A stretch of 64,000 nucleotides of DNA from Cecembia rubra. Its GTDB lineage: Bacteria; Bacteroidota; Bacteroidia; Cytophagales; Cyclobacteriaceae. Shown in pieces: positions 35,157 through 44,254 of the stretch. Under the pieces are notes generated by a model. The model worked only from the letters and a program-made list of their open reading frames with translations, had not been told where the DNA came from and searched no databases. Position numbers and translations under genes: made by a program. The stretch covers positions 248,001 to 312,000 of the forward strand of contig NZ_PYGF01000001.1 of NCBI RefSeq assembly GCF_003014575.1. Direction: 5' to 3'. The first letter of the stretch is position 1; every line of letters begins with the position of its first letter.

Positions 35157-37583
35157 TTAAGGAAGATTGATTTGGAAAGCGGATTCAAAATTTGGAATGG
35201 TGACACAAGCAGTATTTTTTGCTACATGATAAGGATGTGAATGTTCAGGAAGAGGATCGAAGTCAGTCAACTTTCCAAGAAAAGCCACATCTTCTTTTTC
35301 TACCGGAAGTTTTTCCCCATTTAAAAGGATTTCTTTTGGATCCACTCCATGAATGTATAGCTTGATCTGATTAAATTTTGATTTAAAACTACCTAATGGA
35401 GAATCAAAAACAAGTTTTTTCTCATCTGCAGACCATTGAATCATCCTTTTGTAATATTGGCCATTCTGATAGCTTAAGCTTAACCCATCATCTTCATAAT
35501 ATAAGGACCCATTGTCCTCTTTGCCATAATAAAAATGAAGATTTAATATTCCATCAGTATTTTCTCCAGTATGGGAAATGTCGGATTGAAGTGCCAATAT
35601 GGAGCCGGCTTTCACATAAACAGGTAGGTAACTTGTCGGACAGTCCTGATAAATTACTTGATTACCATGAAAAGTTTTACTGTCAAATAAATAATACCAT
35701 TCTCCTTTAGGAAGGTAGACTTTTGTGATTTCTTTATAGCTTTCAACTGGAGCTACCAATAAAGAATTACAGAAAATATATTGGTTTTGAAATGCGGAGT
35801 CAAAAATCAAATGGTCGTGAGAATAGTCAATAGCTAAGCTTTTTGCCACGGGAATTCCATCCAGGCTGCTCTTATAAAAGGCACTGTAAATGGTTGGAAG
35901 AAGTCGATATCGGAGTTTCATATAATTCCTGGAAATCTCCTCAACCTCCTCTCCAAATGCCCAAGGTTCCGCATCATTGCTGTTGATCATGGAATGTGCC
36001 CGAAATAAAGGAGCAAATGCCGCAATACTTATCCATCTAGCAAAAAGTCCCTTGCTTGGTTCACCTGCAAATCCACCCACATCATATCCTGCAAAGGAAA
36101 TTCCACTCAAGCCAAGGCTATTGACCAATCGGATCCCGGCAAGCATATGGTCATCACTGGACACATTATCACCGGTCCAAGCTGCTGCATAGCGTTGCAC
36201 ACCTGAAAAACCTGAACGGGTAAGTATAAATGGCCTCTCTTTAGGATTGTGCATTAAACTTCCCTCCATGGCACTTCTTGCCATCTGCATTCCATAAACA
36301 TTTCGCGCCTTTCTGTGGCTAACCTGCTCACCTTCATAATGAAAATCGATCAAATTGGGTGTGAACTGACCCCAAGATGCGGGCTCATTCATATCAGTCC
36401 AAAAACCGACAACTCCAGCCTCATTATAAAACTGCATTTTTTCTGCCCACCAAGTTCTCGTCTCAGGTTTGGTAAAATCAGGAAAAGCACACCAGCCCGG
36501 CCATACCTGTCCCTCATAAATTTCTCCGTCAGGGTAGGTTACAAATAGATTTTTTTCTTTTCCTTCATCAAAAGGATGATAACCTTTGTCTGTTTTAATT
36601 CCTGGGTCCATGATTACCACCACCCTGAATCCTTTTTCCCTTAACTGTCTGATCATGGATTTTGGGTCAGAGAATTTTTCAAAGTCGAAAGTAAAGACTT
36701 TGTACTTTTCCATATGATGGATATCCAGATATATCACATCAGCGGGCATATCCCTGTTTCGGAAATTATTTGCTAAAGTAATTACTTCTGAATCAGGATA
36801 ATAAGAGTATCGACATTGCTGAAAACCAAGTGACCAAATCGGTGGCATGAGCATCCTGCCTGTCAATTTGGTATATGCTTCGATAATTTTTGAGACATTG
36901 TCTTCATAAAAAAAATAATAGTCCAAGTCTCCATCTTCAGCACTGTAATAGATAAAACGTTTGTTGGATGCTCCAAAATTGAAGACTGTTTTATGGGTAT
37001 TATCGAAAAAAATCCCATAGGCCAGTTCATTGTGCAGTCCTATGTAAAATGGGATAGACATGTACAGAGGATCATCATTGACCCCGTAAGCAAAATAATC
37101 AGTATTCCAATTGGTATATGCTTTACCAAATCGATTGAGATTGCCTGTTTTCTCTCCCAAACCTATAAATTTTTCATCCTTTTGGATTTTTTTATAGTTA
37201 GTGACCTCTGTGCCCAGCCACGAAACAGCAAATGCGCTATCGTCTTGGTTGATTATTTTACCTTCCAATGTTTTGAAAGTTAGGCTATATGGTCTCAAAT
37301 TGACTTGAATTTCCATATTTTCAGTGATAAGAAGTATAGAATCTGAAGTCTCCTTGATCTGAAATCTAGGATTCTGGGGTTCTAGTATCACTGAATATGG
37401 GTTAGGTGAAAAAGTATCTTGGTCGCTTACCTGAATTCTTACTGTATGCTTATCATAAATCGAGAGGCAAAAATTAGCCTGTTCAGTATGACCTTTTAAC
37501 CCTAAATTGGTCTTTTCCCAATATTGCACATTGCCTATGGCAATATTTCTTTTGCCACTGCCCTTTTTAATCAGTGTAGTCAT
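35157..37583 (-). CDS. GH31 alpha-glucosidase, cytoplasmic
   Basis: An 808-residue family 31 glycoside hydrolase. Its N-terminal beta-sandwich leads into a TIM barrel with the catalytic nucleophile D397 in FWTDMNEPASW and the second conserved block WTGDNVSSDDHM; the C-terminal domains include a DUF5110-like portion (PVYVKAGSILALQ, LHFYYGKEDNGSLYYEDDG). No signal peptide is present, so it should act in the cytoplasm on sugars brought in by the adjacent MFS permease. Maltose or maltodextrin hydrolysis to glucose is likely, but GH31 also includes other specificities. Regulation by the upstream LacI protein is suggested by operator-like sites. Confidence 0.9.
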   Translation of the reverse strand: MTTLIKKGSGKRNIAIGNVQYWEKTNLGLKGHTEQANFCLSIYDKHTVRIQVSDQDTFSPNPYSVILEPQNPRFQIKETSDSILLITENMEIQVNLRPYSLTFKTLEGKIINQDDSAFAVSWLGTEVTNYKKIQKDEKFIGLGEKTGNLNRFGKAYTNWNTDYFAYGVNDDPLYMSIPFYIGLHNELAYGIFFDNTHKTVFNFGASNKRFIYYSAEDGDLDYYFFYEDNVSKIIEAYTKLTGRMLMPPIWSLGFQQCRYSYYPDSEVITLANNFRNRDMPADVIYLDIHHMEKYKVFTFDFEKFSDPKSMIRQLREKGFRVVVIMDPGIKTDKGYHPFDEGKEKNLFVTYPDGEIYEGQVWPGWCAFPDFTKPETRTWWAEKMQFYNEAGVVGFWTDMNEPASWGQFTPNLIDFHYEGEQVSHRKARNVYGMQMARSAMEGSLMHNPKERPFILTRSGFSGVQRYAAAWTGDNVSSDDHMLAGIRLVNSLGLSGISFAGYDVGGFAGEPSKGLFARWISIAAFAPLFRAHSMINSNDAEPWAFGEEVEEISRNYMKLRYRLLPTIYSAFYKSSLDGIPVAKSLAIDYSHDHLIFDSAFQNQYIFCNSLLVAPVESYKEITKVYLPKGEWYYLFDSKTFHGNQVIYQDCPTSYLPVYVKAGSILALQSDISHTGENTDGILNLHFYYGKEDNGSLYYEDDGLSLSYQNGQYYKRMIQWSADEKKLVFDSPLGSFKSKFNQIKLYIHGVDPKEILLNGEKLPVEKEDVAFLGKLTDFDPLPEHSHPYHVAKNTACVTIPNFESAFQINLP

Positions 37584-37746
37584 TGTTAGTTCAACAGTTT
37601 TATGCTAAGAAAATCAGGCTAAAGCCATATATAAGGCTAATTTAGAAAGTAAAGTCAAAGTAAAAAATCATTCAGAAAGTGGAACAGTTGTACATGCTTC
37701 AGGTTATTTGGATAAGTTGTTGGAATTTTAAAAATTATGGCATATT

Positions 37747-37756
37747 CAAACGTTTG
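37747..37756. promoter_or_regulatory. LacI-type operator upstream of the GH31-MFS unit
   Basis: CAAACGTTTG is a perfect 10-bp palindrome with the CG centre typical of LacI-family operators; with flanks it reads TTCAAACGTTTGCA. It lies about 165 bases before the GH31 start and just downstream of the lacI-type gene. It resembles two half-matches at 38957-38982. Confidence 0.5.
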
Positions 37757-37786
37757 CACAAAAAAATGAAATTTCTTCAAAATAAT

Positions 37787-38821
37787 TCAGGAATTTTTTA
37801 AAGAAGATTTCCTGATCAGCAATTCCGTATCCAGGACAAGATCCTCCATATTCAATGGGTTTATCACTTTGTTGTTGATCATTTCCAAAAGGATTTGTGT
37901 TGCTTTTTCACCAATTTTTGAGCCTGGTTGCATGACAGATGTTAAGGGAGGATCAATCATTGAGGCGAACTGCCAATTGGAGAAGCCTACGACGCCTACT
38001 TCCTCAGGGATTTTTAATCCTAATGACTTAACAGCCAACATAGCTCCTGCTGCGACAATATCGTGATGGGCAAAAATTGCATCAGGCCTGTTATCAGCAT
38101 CCTTAAATAACTGCACACAACTTTCAAAGCTTTCTTTTTCGTTGGCAATTGGACATTCCACAATAAGTTTCTCATCAACTGGAATTCCTGCTTCATTTAG
38201 GGCAGCCAGATAGCCCTCTTTTCTTTTTTTACTTATTGTGAGGTTGGAAGGTCCTGCTAAGTGTAAAATCTTCCTATATCCTTGGTCAATTAAATGTTTT
38301 GTAGCTTGATATCCACCATTGAAATCATTAACGGTGACATTTACTGTATTTTCAATATTAGGGGTTCTGTCAAAGAAAACTATTGGCAACTCCATTTCCA
38401 TTAACTTGATGAAATGAGAAAAGTCAGTGGTTTCTTTTGAATAACTTACCAAAAGTCCGTCAATTTGATTGGAAAGCATAGTTTCAACACTGCTTATCTC
38501 CCTTTCTAGTTTTTCGTTGGTTTGACATAAAATTACATTGTAGCCATTTTTATAAGCTACTTCTTCTATTCCCGAAATAACAGTTGAAAAAAAGAAATGT
38601 ACCACCTCTGGAATCACTACACCGATAGTAAAAGATTTACTTTTCCTCAAACTCAAAGCGACAGCATTTGGTCGGTAATTTAATTTCTCGGCCATCTCCT
38701 TTACGCGCTTTTTTGTCTCATCGCTTATTCCAGGATAGTCCTTTAACGCACGTGAAACAGTGGATGAAGACACATTTAGTTCTCTTGCAATATCCTTAAT
38801 TGTCGCTTGTGCTAATTTCAT
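37787..38821 (-). CDS. LacI-family transcriptional regulator
   Basis: A 344-residue repressor/activator. The N-terminal helix-turn-helix and hinge (ATIKDIARELNVSSSTVSRALKDYPGIS, then YRPNAVALSLR) precede a periplasmic-binding-like sugar sensor (GVVIPEVVHFFFSTVISGIEE, DGLLVSYSKET). The GH31-MFS unit lies downstream on the same strand and the SusE/amylase genes diverge upstream. Operator-like sites on both sides (37747, 38957-38982) suggest it controls both units in response to a maltodextrin-type sugar. Confidence 0.93.
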   Translation of the reverse strand: MKLAQATIKDIARELNVSSSTVSRALKDYPGISDETKKRVKEMAEKLNYRPNAVALSLRKSKSFTIGVVIPEVVHFFFSTVISGIEEVAYKNGYNVILCQTNEKLEREISSVETMLSNQIDGLLVSYSKETTDFSHFIKLMEMELPIVFFDRTPNIENTVNVTVNDFNGGYQATKHLIDQGYRKILHLAGPSNLTISKKRKEGYLAALNEAGIPVDEKLIVECPIANEKESFESCVQLFKDADNRPDAIFAHHDIVAAGAMLAVKSLGLKIPEEVGVVGFSNWQFASMIDPPLTSVMQPGSKIGEKATQILLEMINNKVINPLNMEDLVLDTELLIRKSSLKNS

Positions 38822-39168
38822 AAAAATTATCTTTTTCTAAGAATTTAAATATAAATCAAATTACGTCTATTTTCTGCAAATCATTGTTGATTTTTTTCTT
38901 AACGAGCCATTAGAAAATCCCAGTATTTGTATAAATCCTACTTAAAATAAGATTTATGCACACGTTTGCGGTGACGTTTGCAAAGTTTTTTTTAATATTT
39001 TGTTTTAAGAATATTTGATTAAATAAGGTGCTTGTAGTATTATCATAGAGTATTTTGTGTAGGAGTGGGTGCGTTAATTTTAATTTTCATGATTTGAATT
39101 GTGATTTTACAAGTATTAATAGAAAAAAACAATAACAACAATTTGATGAAACAATAAATACCAAAACA
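38822..39168. other. 347-base divergent control region between LacI gene and SusE gene
   Basis: Non-coding, AT-rich region between the lacI-type gene (-) and the SusE-like gene (+). It carries operator-like sites at 38957-38982, with ACGTTTGC repeated directly at 38962-38969 and 38974-38981 (12-base period). Several TATTTTG strings occur but none is an exact TAnnTTTG box with clear -33. No remnant of susC or susD is visible here. Confidence 0.45.
38957..38982. promoter_or_regulatory. Operator-like direct repeat of ACGTTTGC
   Basis: Two copies of ACGTTTGC 12 bases apart. The first is within TGCACACGTTTGCG, an imperfect CG-centred palindrome; the second within GTGACGTTTGCA. They match the better palindrome at 37747, suggesting one regulator binds all three, plausibly the LacI protein encoded between them. 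Confidence 0.45.
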
Positions 39169-40239
39169 ATGATGAGATTACTTTCAAAATTAACCCTGGT
39201 AGGATTATTACTACCGCTTATTTGGTCTTGCAGTGCAATAGATGAGCCACCAATTATTCCACAACTTCCTGCGACAATTGCATCAGCCCCCAGTTCAATT
39301 ACTTTAATAGGTGAGGATGAGGAAGAGGTTGTAGTATTTAATGTAAATCCAGCAGATTTCGGTACACCAATGGAAGTAACTTATATTATCCAAATGGACC
39401 GTCCTGGAAATAATTTTGCCAATGCTGCAGATCTTGGATCCTCTACTTCCACTACAGTAGAAGTAAAAGCTGCCGATATAAACAGGAGAGCTGTGTCAAG
39501 AGGTATAATTGCAGGAGAAGCAGGACCTATGGAATTCAGGGTTAGAGCTGTCCCTTCCCGTTCACTATCTGCCCTTGAGGGAGCAGCTGTAACTATTAAC
39601 GTGACAACATTTGCCGACCCTGTGGCATTGAGAAATCTTTTCTTAGTGGGAGAAGCTACTGCCAGAGGTTGGAACAACAATGACAATAATCCAGCACTTT
39701 TCAGGGACCCTGAAAATCCTGATTTATTTGTTTATTCTGGATTTTTTAATGCCGGAGGATTCAAGGTATTAGAGAATCTGGGAGCGTGGCAGCCTCAGTA
39801 TGGTACCAATGATGGAACTTCTATTGCCGTAAACCCAGGAAATGGTTCTGATCCGGATGTGTTCAATGTACCTGCTGCTGGATACTATACGTTTACTTTT
39901 GACCTTGCTGCAGAGACCTTCTCATTGGTCCCAATAGCCAATGTGCCCGCTGTATTCGGAACTGTTGGCATTATCGGAAGTGCAACTGCAAATGGATGGG
40001 ATGCAAGTACAGCAATGAACCAGCTAGCGTTTGACAAACACATTTATTATCTGACGGCCACCTTGTCGAATGGAGAAATGAAATTCAGAGCAGACAATGA
40101 CTGGGCGGTTAACTGGGGCTCAAATACTGCTATTAGTGGCAGAGCTACCCAAGATGGTCCAAATATCCCTGTTGAAGCCGGAACTTTCAAAATCTGGTTT
40201 AACTCCCTAGATGGCAGATATGTCAAAATAGACCAATAA
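39169..40239 (+). CDS. SusE/SusF-like starch-binding outer-membrane lipoprotein
   Basis: A 356-residue lipoprotein (lipobox IWSC; Cys24). An N-terminal immunoglobulin-like SusE domain (about residues 30-145) is followed by two starch-binding modules with the typical W-rich signature (LVGEATARGWNNNDNN, about 160-260, and IIGSATANGWDAS, about 265-350). It should sit on the outer-membrane surface and hold starch. It is cotranscribed with the secreted amylase that starts 73 bases downstream. The usual SusC/SusD partners are absent. Confidence 0.88.
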   Translation: MMRLLSKLTLVGLLLPLIWSCSAIDEPPIIPQLPATIASAPSSITLIGEDEEEVVVFNVNPADFGTPMEVTYIIQMDRPGNNFANAADLGSSTSTTVEVKAADINRRAVSRGIIAGEAGPMEFRVRAVPSRSLSALEGAAVTINVTTFADPVALRNLFLVGEATARGWNNNDNNPALFRDPENPDLFVYSGFFNAGGFKVLENLGAWQPQYGTNDGTSIAVNPGNGSDPDVFNVPAAGYYTFTFDLAAETFSLVPIANVPAVFGTVGIIGSATANGWDASTAMNQLAFDKHIYYLTATLSNGEMKFRADNDWAVNWGSNTAISGRATQDGPNIPVEAGTFKIWFNSLDGRYVKIDQ

Positions 40240-40312
40240 TTCCTTCAGCAAAAAGGTGAAATGGGCTGCTTGAAAAAGTAGCCCTTTTCATTGAATTTAT
40301 CTTAATTAAGTA

Positions 40313-43102
40313 ATGAAAAAAATTATCTTCCTTCTTTCCTTTTTTTTAGTTGTTTGTTTTACAGCTATTGCTCAGGTTACTACTGTACCGGGTTTTCCAA
40401 GGGCTGATAGTAAAGTCAAAATCATTTATGATGCCACTAAAGGTACTACCGGTTTACAGGGTGTCAATCAAGTTTATATCCATATTGGGGCGGTCACTTC
40501 AGGACCCACATCCACTACATGGTCAATTGTCCCAACCCAATGGGGCGTAGATGATCCAAAAGCAAAAATGAAAAAAGTGGAAGGTCAAGATAATCTATGG
40601 GAATATGAATTGACCCCAAATGAATTTTTTAACCCTCCAGCAGGGCAGACTATTTTTAGATTGGGAATGGTATTCCGTAATGTAGATGGAACCAGAGAAG
40701 GTAAAACCGATACCAATCAGGATTTTTTCATCAATTTAAGCCAAGGATTTCAGGTATTTTTCCAAAGTCCAAGTAACAACACTACGCTTTTGGAATTAGG
40801 TGAATCTCAGGAAATCAGGATAGTTTCTTCTGAACCTTCAGATTTAAGCCTTTCTGTAAATGGGACTGTAGTCGCTTCAGCAGGCAATGTGGAAGCACTT
40901 CCTTACACATTTACAGCAACCAATGAAGGTGACTTTTCACTTCAGGCAATTGCCAAATCTGGAGAAGAAGAGAGTACAGCAGAAATTACTATTTCTGTGG
41001 TGGGACCTAGTCCTCAGGAAGCACTACCAGTAGGAGCAAAAAAAGGCATCAATTATATCTCAGATTCTGAAGTGATTTTGGTTTTGGAAGCACCTAGAAA
41101 AAAGAATGCTTTTGTGATCGGTGATTTCAATGATTGGGAAATCAGGTCAGAATTTCAAATGAAACAAACCCCTGATAAAGAACTATTTTGGTATCACTTA
41201 AAAGAACTTAACCCTGGCCAAGAGTATATTTTTCAATATCTTATAGATGGAAGTTTAAGAATTGGTGATCCCTATGCAGATAAGACCTCTGATCCTTTCC
41301 ATGATAATGAAATTATCCAACAAAACAGGTATCCCGGATTGAAACCATATCCACAGGGCAAGACAGAGTTTCAGGCAACATTCTTACAGACTGCGCAGCA
41401 ACCTTATGAATGGAAGCACTTGAATTACAATAAACCTGCACCCGAAGAACTGGTTGTATATGAATTGTTGGTCAGGGATTTCGATGACAGGCGTACGTTC
41501 AAAGCAGTAACTGAAAGGTTGGATTATCTGAAAGAACTTGGTATCAATGCCATTGAATTGATGCCTGTAAAAGAATTTGAAGGAAATATTTCCTGGGGAT
41601 ACAATCCTTCTTTCTTTTTTGCGGTGGATAAATTTTATGGTCCTAAAAATCATCTCAAAGAACTGATTGATGAAGCACATAAACGTGATATGGTTATAAT
41701 TTTGGATATGGTGCTTAATCATGCTTTTGGACAAAGTCCTTTCGTACGTTTGTATAATGACGGTGATTTTGGTGCGCCAACAGAGGACAATCCCTGGCTT
41801 AATAGGGTAGCCAAACACCCATTCAATGTAGGTTATGATTTTAACCATGAAAGTCCATATACAAAAGCATTTGTGGATTCTGTCAATAACTATTGGTTAA
41901 CTGAATACAAAGTAGATGGTTTCAGATTTGATTTAAGTAAAGGATTTACCCAAGTCAATTCGGGTGATAATGTGGGTTTGTGGAGTCAAAGAGATGAATC
42001 CAGGATTGTCATTTGGAAAAATATTTATGACCAGATTAAAAAGAATCATCCTGATGCATATGTGATTTTAGAACATTTTGCTGATAACTCTGAGGAAAGG
42101 GAATTGGCAGATTATGGTATGATGTTTTGGGGAAATCTTAATTTTGATTTTAGAGAAATGGCGAAAGGTGGTTCAAGAAATTTTGATTGGGGCTACTATC
42201 AGACCAGGGGCTGGTCAAAAAACAATCTTGTATCTTATATGGAAAGTCATGATGAGGAAAGGACCATGTGGGAGTCCCTTACTTGGGGCCAGACTTCTCC
42301 TTTAAATATCAGAAATCTCAAAAATGCCGTCAACCGGAATCAACTGATGGCTGCCTTTTTCTTTGCAATACCGGGACCAAAAATGTTATGGCAGTTTGAA
42401 GAATTTGGATATGACCTTGAGCTAAATAATGACCGCTTAGGTATCAAGCCAACAAGGTGGAATTATCTTGATAATCCGGACAGACTTCGGCTTTGGAGGT
42501 TATATAAAGCCATGATCCATCTGAAGAAAGAACATAATGCTTTCAATAAACCTGAAAATGCCATCTTGAATTTATCACAAAACCTTAAATCAATACGATT
42601 GGTGGATGGTGATTTTCAAGTGCTTCTGTTTGGGAATTTTGGACTTACAGATATCAACAATGCTAACCTGAATTTTCCAAATCCCGGCAAATGGTACAAT
42701 TATTTTACTGGAGAAGAAATAGAAGTAACAGGTAATTCAAAGTCATTCCGTTTGAGGGCAAATGAGTTTTTCTTATTTACCAATAAGCCACTGGAGAAGC
42801 CTACTGGAGAGATTTTGATGGAAGACTTGATTACTTCAATAGGTCCTGAAGAAATAAACCCTTCAGCATTTAAAATTTATCCGGTTCCTGCCAGTAATTA
42901 TATCTGGATCAGCTTGCCTTCTGAATACAATGAATTCAATTATAGGGTGATGGATGTTACAGGGAAAGTGCTGATAGAGAGCGTTTATACAGGTCAGGAC
43001 AATATTTTGCAAGTGGATGTAAAGGATTTTAAGGCAGGTCTTTATATCTTTGAAATCTTTGATAACCGTCAGGTGGTCAGGAAAAGATTCCTAAAACAGT
43101 AA
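40313..43102 (+). CDS. T9SS-secreted GH13 alpha-amylase with N-terminal binding modules
   Basis: A 929-residue exported amylase (signal ending TAIAQ). Two or three N-terminal beta domains come first; the last is CBM48-like (NAFVIGDFNDWEI ... YLIDGSLRIGDPY, about 240-340). The GH13 barrel follows, with catalytic D540 (DGFRFDLSKG), E587 (VILEHF) and D647 (MESHDEERT). The C-terminus is a type A T9SS sorting domain (FKIYPVPASNYIWI ... LYIFEIFDNRQVVRKRF), so the enzyme is secreted or surface-bound and would attack starch outside the cell. It lies between the SusE gene and FBP aldolase (18 bases after its stop). Confidence 0.93.
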   Translation: MKKIIFLLSFFLVVCFTAIAQVTTVPGFPRADSKVKIIYDATKGTTGLQGVNQVYIHIGAVTSGPTSTTWSIVPTQWGVDDPKAKMKKVEGQDNLWEYELTPNEFFNPPAGQTIFRLGMVFRNVDGTREGKTDTNQDFFINLSQGFQVFFQSPSNNTTLLELGESQEIRIVSSEPSDLSLSVNGTVVASAGNVEALPYTFTATNEGDFSLQAIAKSGEEESTAEITISVVGPSPQEALPVGAKKGINYISDSEVILVLEAPRKKNAFVIGDFNDWEIRSEFQMKQTPDKELFWYHLKELNPGQEYIFQYLIDGSLRIGDPYADKTSDPFHDNEIIQQNRYPGLKPYPQGKTEFQATFLQTAQQPYEWKHLNYNKPAPEELVVYELLVRDFDDRRTFKAVTERLDYLKELGINAIELMPVKEFEGNISWGYNPSFFFAVDKFYGPKNHLKELIDEAHKRDMVIILDMVLNHAFGQSPFVRLYNDGDFGAPTEDNPWLNRVAKHPFNVGYDFNHESPYTKAFVDSVNNYWLTEYKVDGFRFDLSKGFTQVNSGDNVGLWSQRDESRIVIWKNIYDQIKKNHPDAYVILEHFADNSEERELADYGMMFWGNLNFDFREMAKGGSRNFDWGYYQTRGWSKNNLVSYMESHDEERTMWESLTWGQTSPLNIRNLKNAVNRNQLMAAFFFAIPGPKMLWQFEEFGYDLELNNDRLGIKPTRWNYLDNPDRLRLWRLYKAMIHLKKEHNAFNKPENAILNLSQNLKSIRLVDGDFQVLLFGNFGLTDINNANLNFPNPGKWYNYFTGEEIEVTGNSKSFRLRANEFFLFTNKPLEKPTGEILMEDLITSIGPEEINPSAFKIYPVPASNYIWISLPSEYNEFNYRVMDVTGKVLIESVYTGQDNILQVDVKDFKAGLYIFEIFDNRQVVRKRFLKQ

Positions 43103-43120
43103 TAACCTATTAAAAACATC

Positions 43121-44182
43121 ATGAAATTCAAACCAGGAGTTAAATTCGGAGAAGAACTCAAAGACCTATTGGATTATGCGAAAGAGAGCGAGTTTGCAAT
43201 GCCCGCAGTCAATGTAATCAATACCAGCACTGTCAATGCTGTATTGGAAACAGCCAAGAAAGTTAATTCACCAGTTATCATACAGTTTTCCAATGGAGGT
43301 GCTCAGTTTTATGCCGGCAAAGGTGCGGGCAATGAAAACCAAAAAGGAGCAATTCACGGCGGAATTTCAGGAGCCTTGCATGTACACAGGATGGCCGAAG
43401 CTTATGGCGTTCCAGTGATTTTGCATACTGATCATTGTGCCAAAAAGCTCCTACCTTGGATAGATGGTCTTTTGGAAGAAGGAAAGGCATATTATGCTGC
43501 ATACAAAAAGCCCCTGTTCAGCTCCCATATGTTAGACCTTTCGGAAGAACCTGTTGAGGAAAATATTGAAATTTCTGTTGAGTATTTCAAAAAAATGAAA
43601 GCCCTTGAAATGGGAATTGAGATTGAATTGGGCATAACGGGCGGAGAAGAAGATGGAGTGGACAATACAGACGTGGACAGCTCAAGATTATATACCCAAC
43701 CGGAAGAGGTGGCTTATGCTTATGAACACTTGAAGCAGGTAGGTGATTTGTTCACTGTGGCAGCTTCTTTTGGAAATGTTCATGGTGTGTATAAGCCTGG
43801 AAATGTAAGCCTTAAACCAGTTATCCTCAAAAACTCCCAGGATTACATTGCCAAGAAATTTGGTACAGGGCCGAAGCCGGTTTATTTCGTATTTCATGGA
43901 GGTTCTGGTTCTACCCAGGAAGAAATCAGAGAAGCTAACAGCTACGGTTCTATCAAAATGAATATTGATACTGATCAGCAGTGGGCATTCTGGGAGGGTG
44001 TTAAGAATTATTACCAAGCCAATGAAGCTTATCTACAAAGCCAATTAGGTAATCCAGAAGGTTCCGATAGCCCTAATAAAAAATATTATGACCCAAGAGT
44101 ATGGCTTCGCAAAGGTGAAGAAAGCTTTATCAAAAGGCTTGAACTGGCCTTTGATATGTTGAATGCCATTGGAAGAAATTGA
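43121..44182 (+). CDS. fbaA: Class II fructose-1,6-bisphosphate aldolase
   Basis: A 353-residue class IIA (E. coli-type) zinc aldolase of glycolysis. Visible marks are VILHTDHCAKKLLPW (zinc ligand and catalytic Asp), GIEIELGITGGEEDG, VHGVYKPGN and FHGGSGSTQEEI. It converts fructose-1,6-bisphosphate to glyceraldehyde-3-phosphate and DHAP in the cytoplasm. Its position between two amylase genes is unusual and couples central glycolysis to starch use; a terminator follows directly. Confidence 0.95.
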   Translation: MKFKPGVKFGEELKDLLDYAKESEFAMPAVNVINTSTVNAVLETAKKVNSPVIIQFSNGGAQFYAGKGAGNENQKGAIHGGISGALHVHRMAEAYGVPVILHTDHCAKKLLPWIDGLLEEGKAYYAAYKKPLFSSHMLDLSEEPVEENIEISVEYFKKMKALEMGIEIELGITGGEEDGVDNTDVDSSRLYTQPEEVAYAYEHLKQVGDLFTVAASFGNVHGVYKPGNVSLKPVILKNSQDYIAKKFGTGPKPVYFVFHGGSGSTQEEIREANSYGSIKMNIDTDQQWAFWEGVKNYYQANEAYLQSQLGNPEGSDSPNKKYYDPRVWLRKGEESFIKRLELAFDMLNAIGRN

Positions 44183-44203
44183 TCATAGACTTTCATTATC
44201 ATT

Positions 44204-44232
44204 GAAAAAGTCACTGTGTTGGTGACTTTTTC
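44204..44232 (+). terminator. Intrinsic terminator after FBP aldolase gene
   Basis: 11-bp stem GAAAAAGTCAC / GTGACTTTTTC around a 7-base loop with T-rich tail. It ends the SusE-amylase-aldolase transcript and lies just before the GH13 lipoprotein start at 44255. Confidence 0.75.
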
Positions 44233-44254
44233 CTTTTCTAAATTAAGTTTGAAT

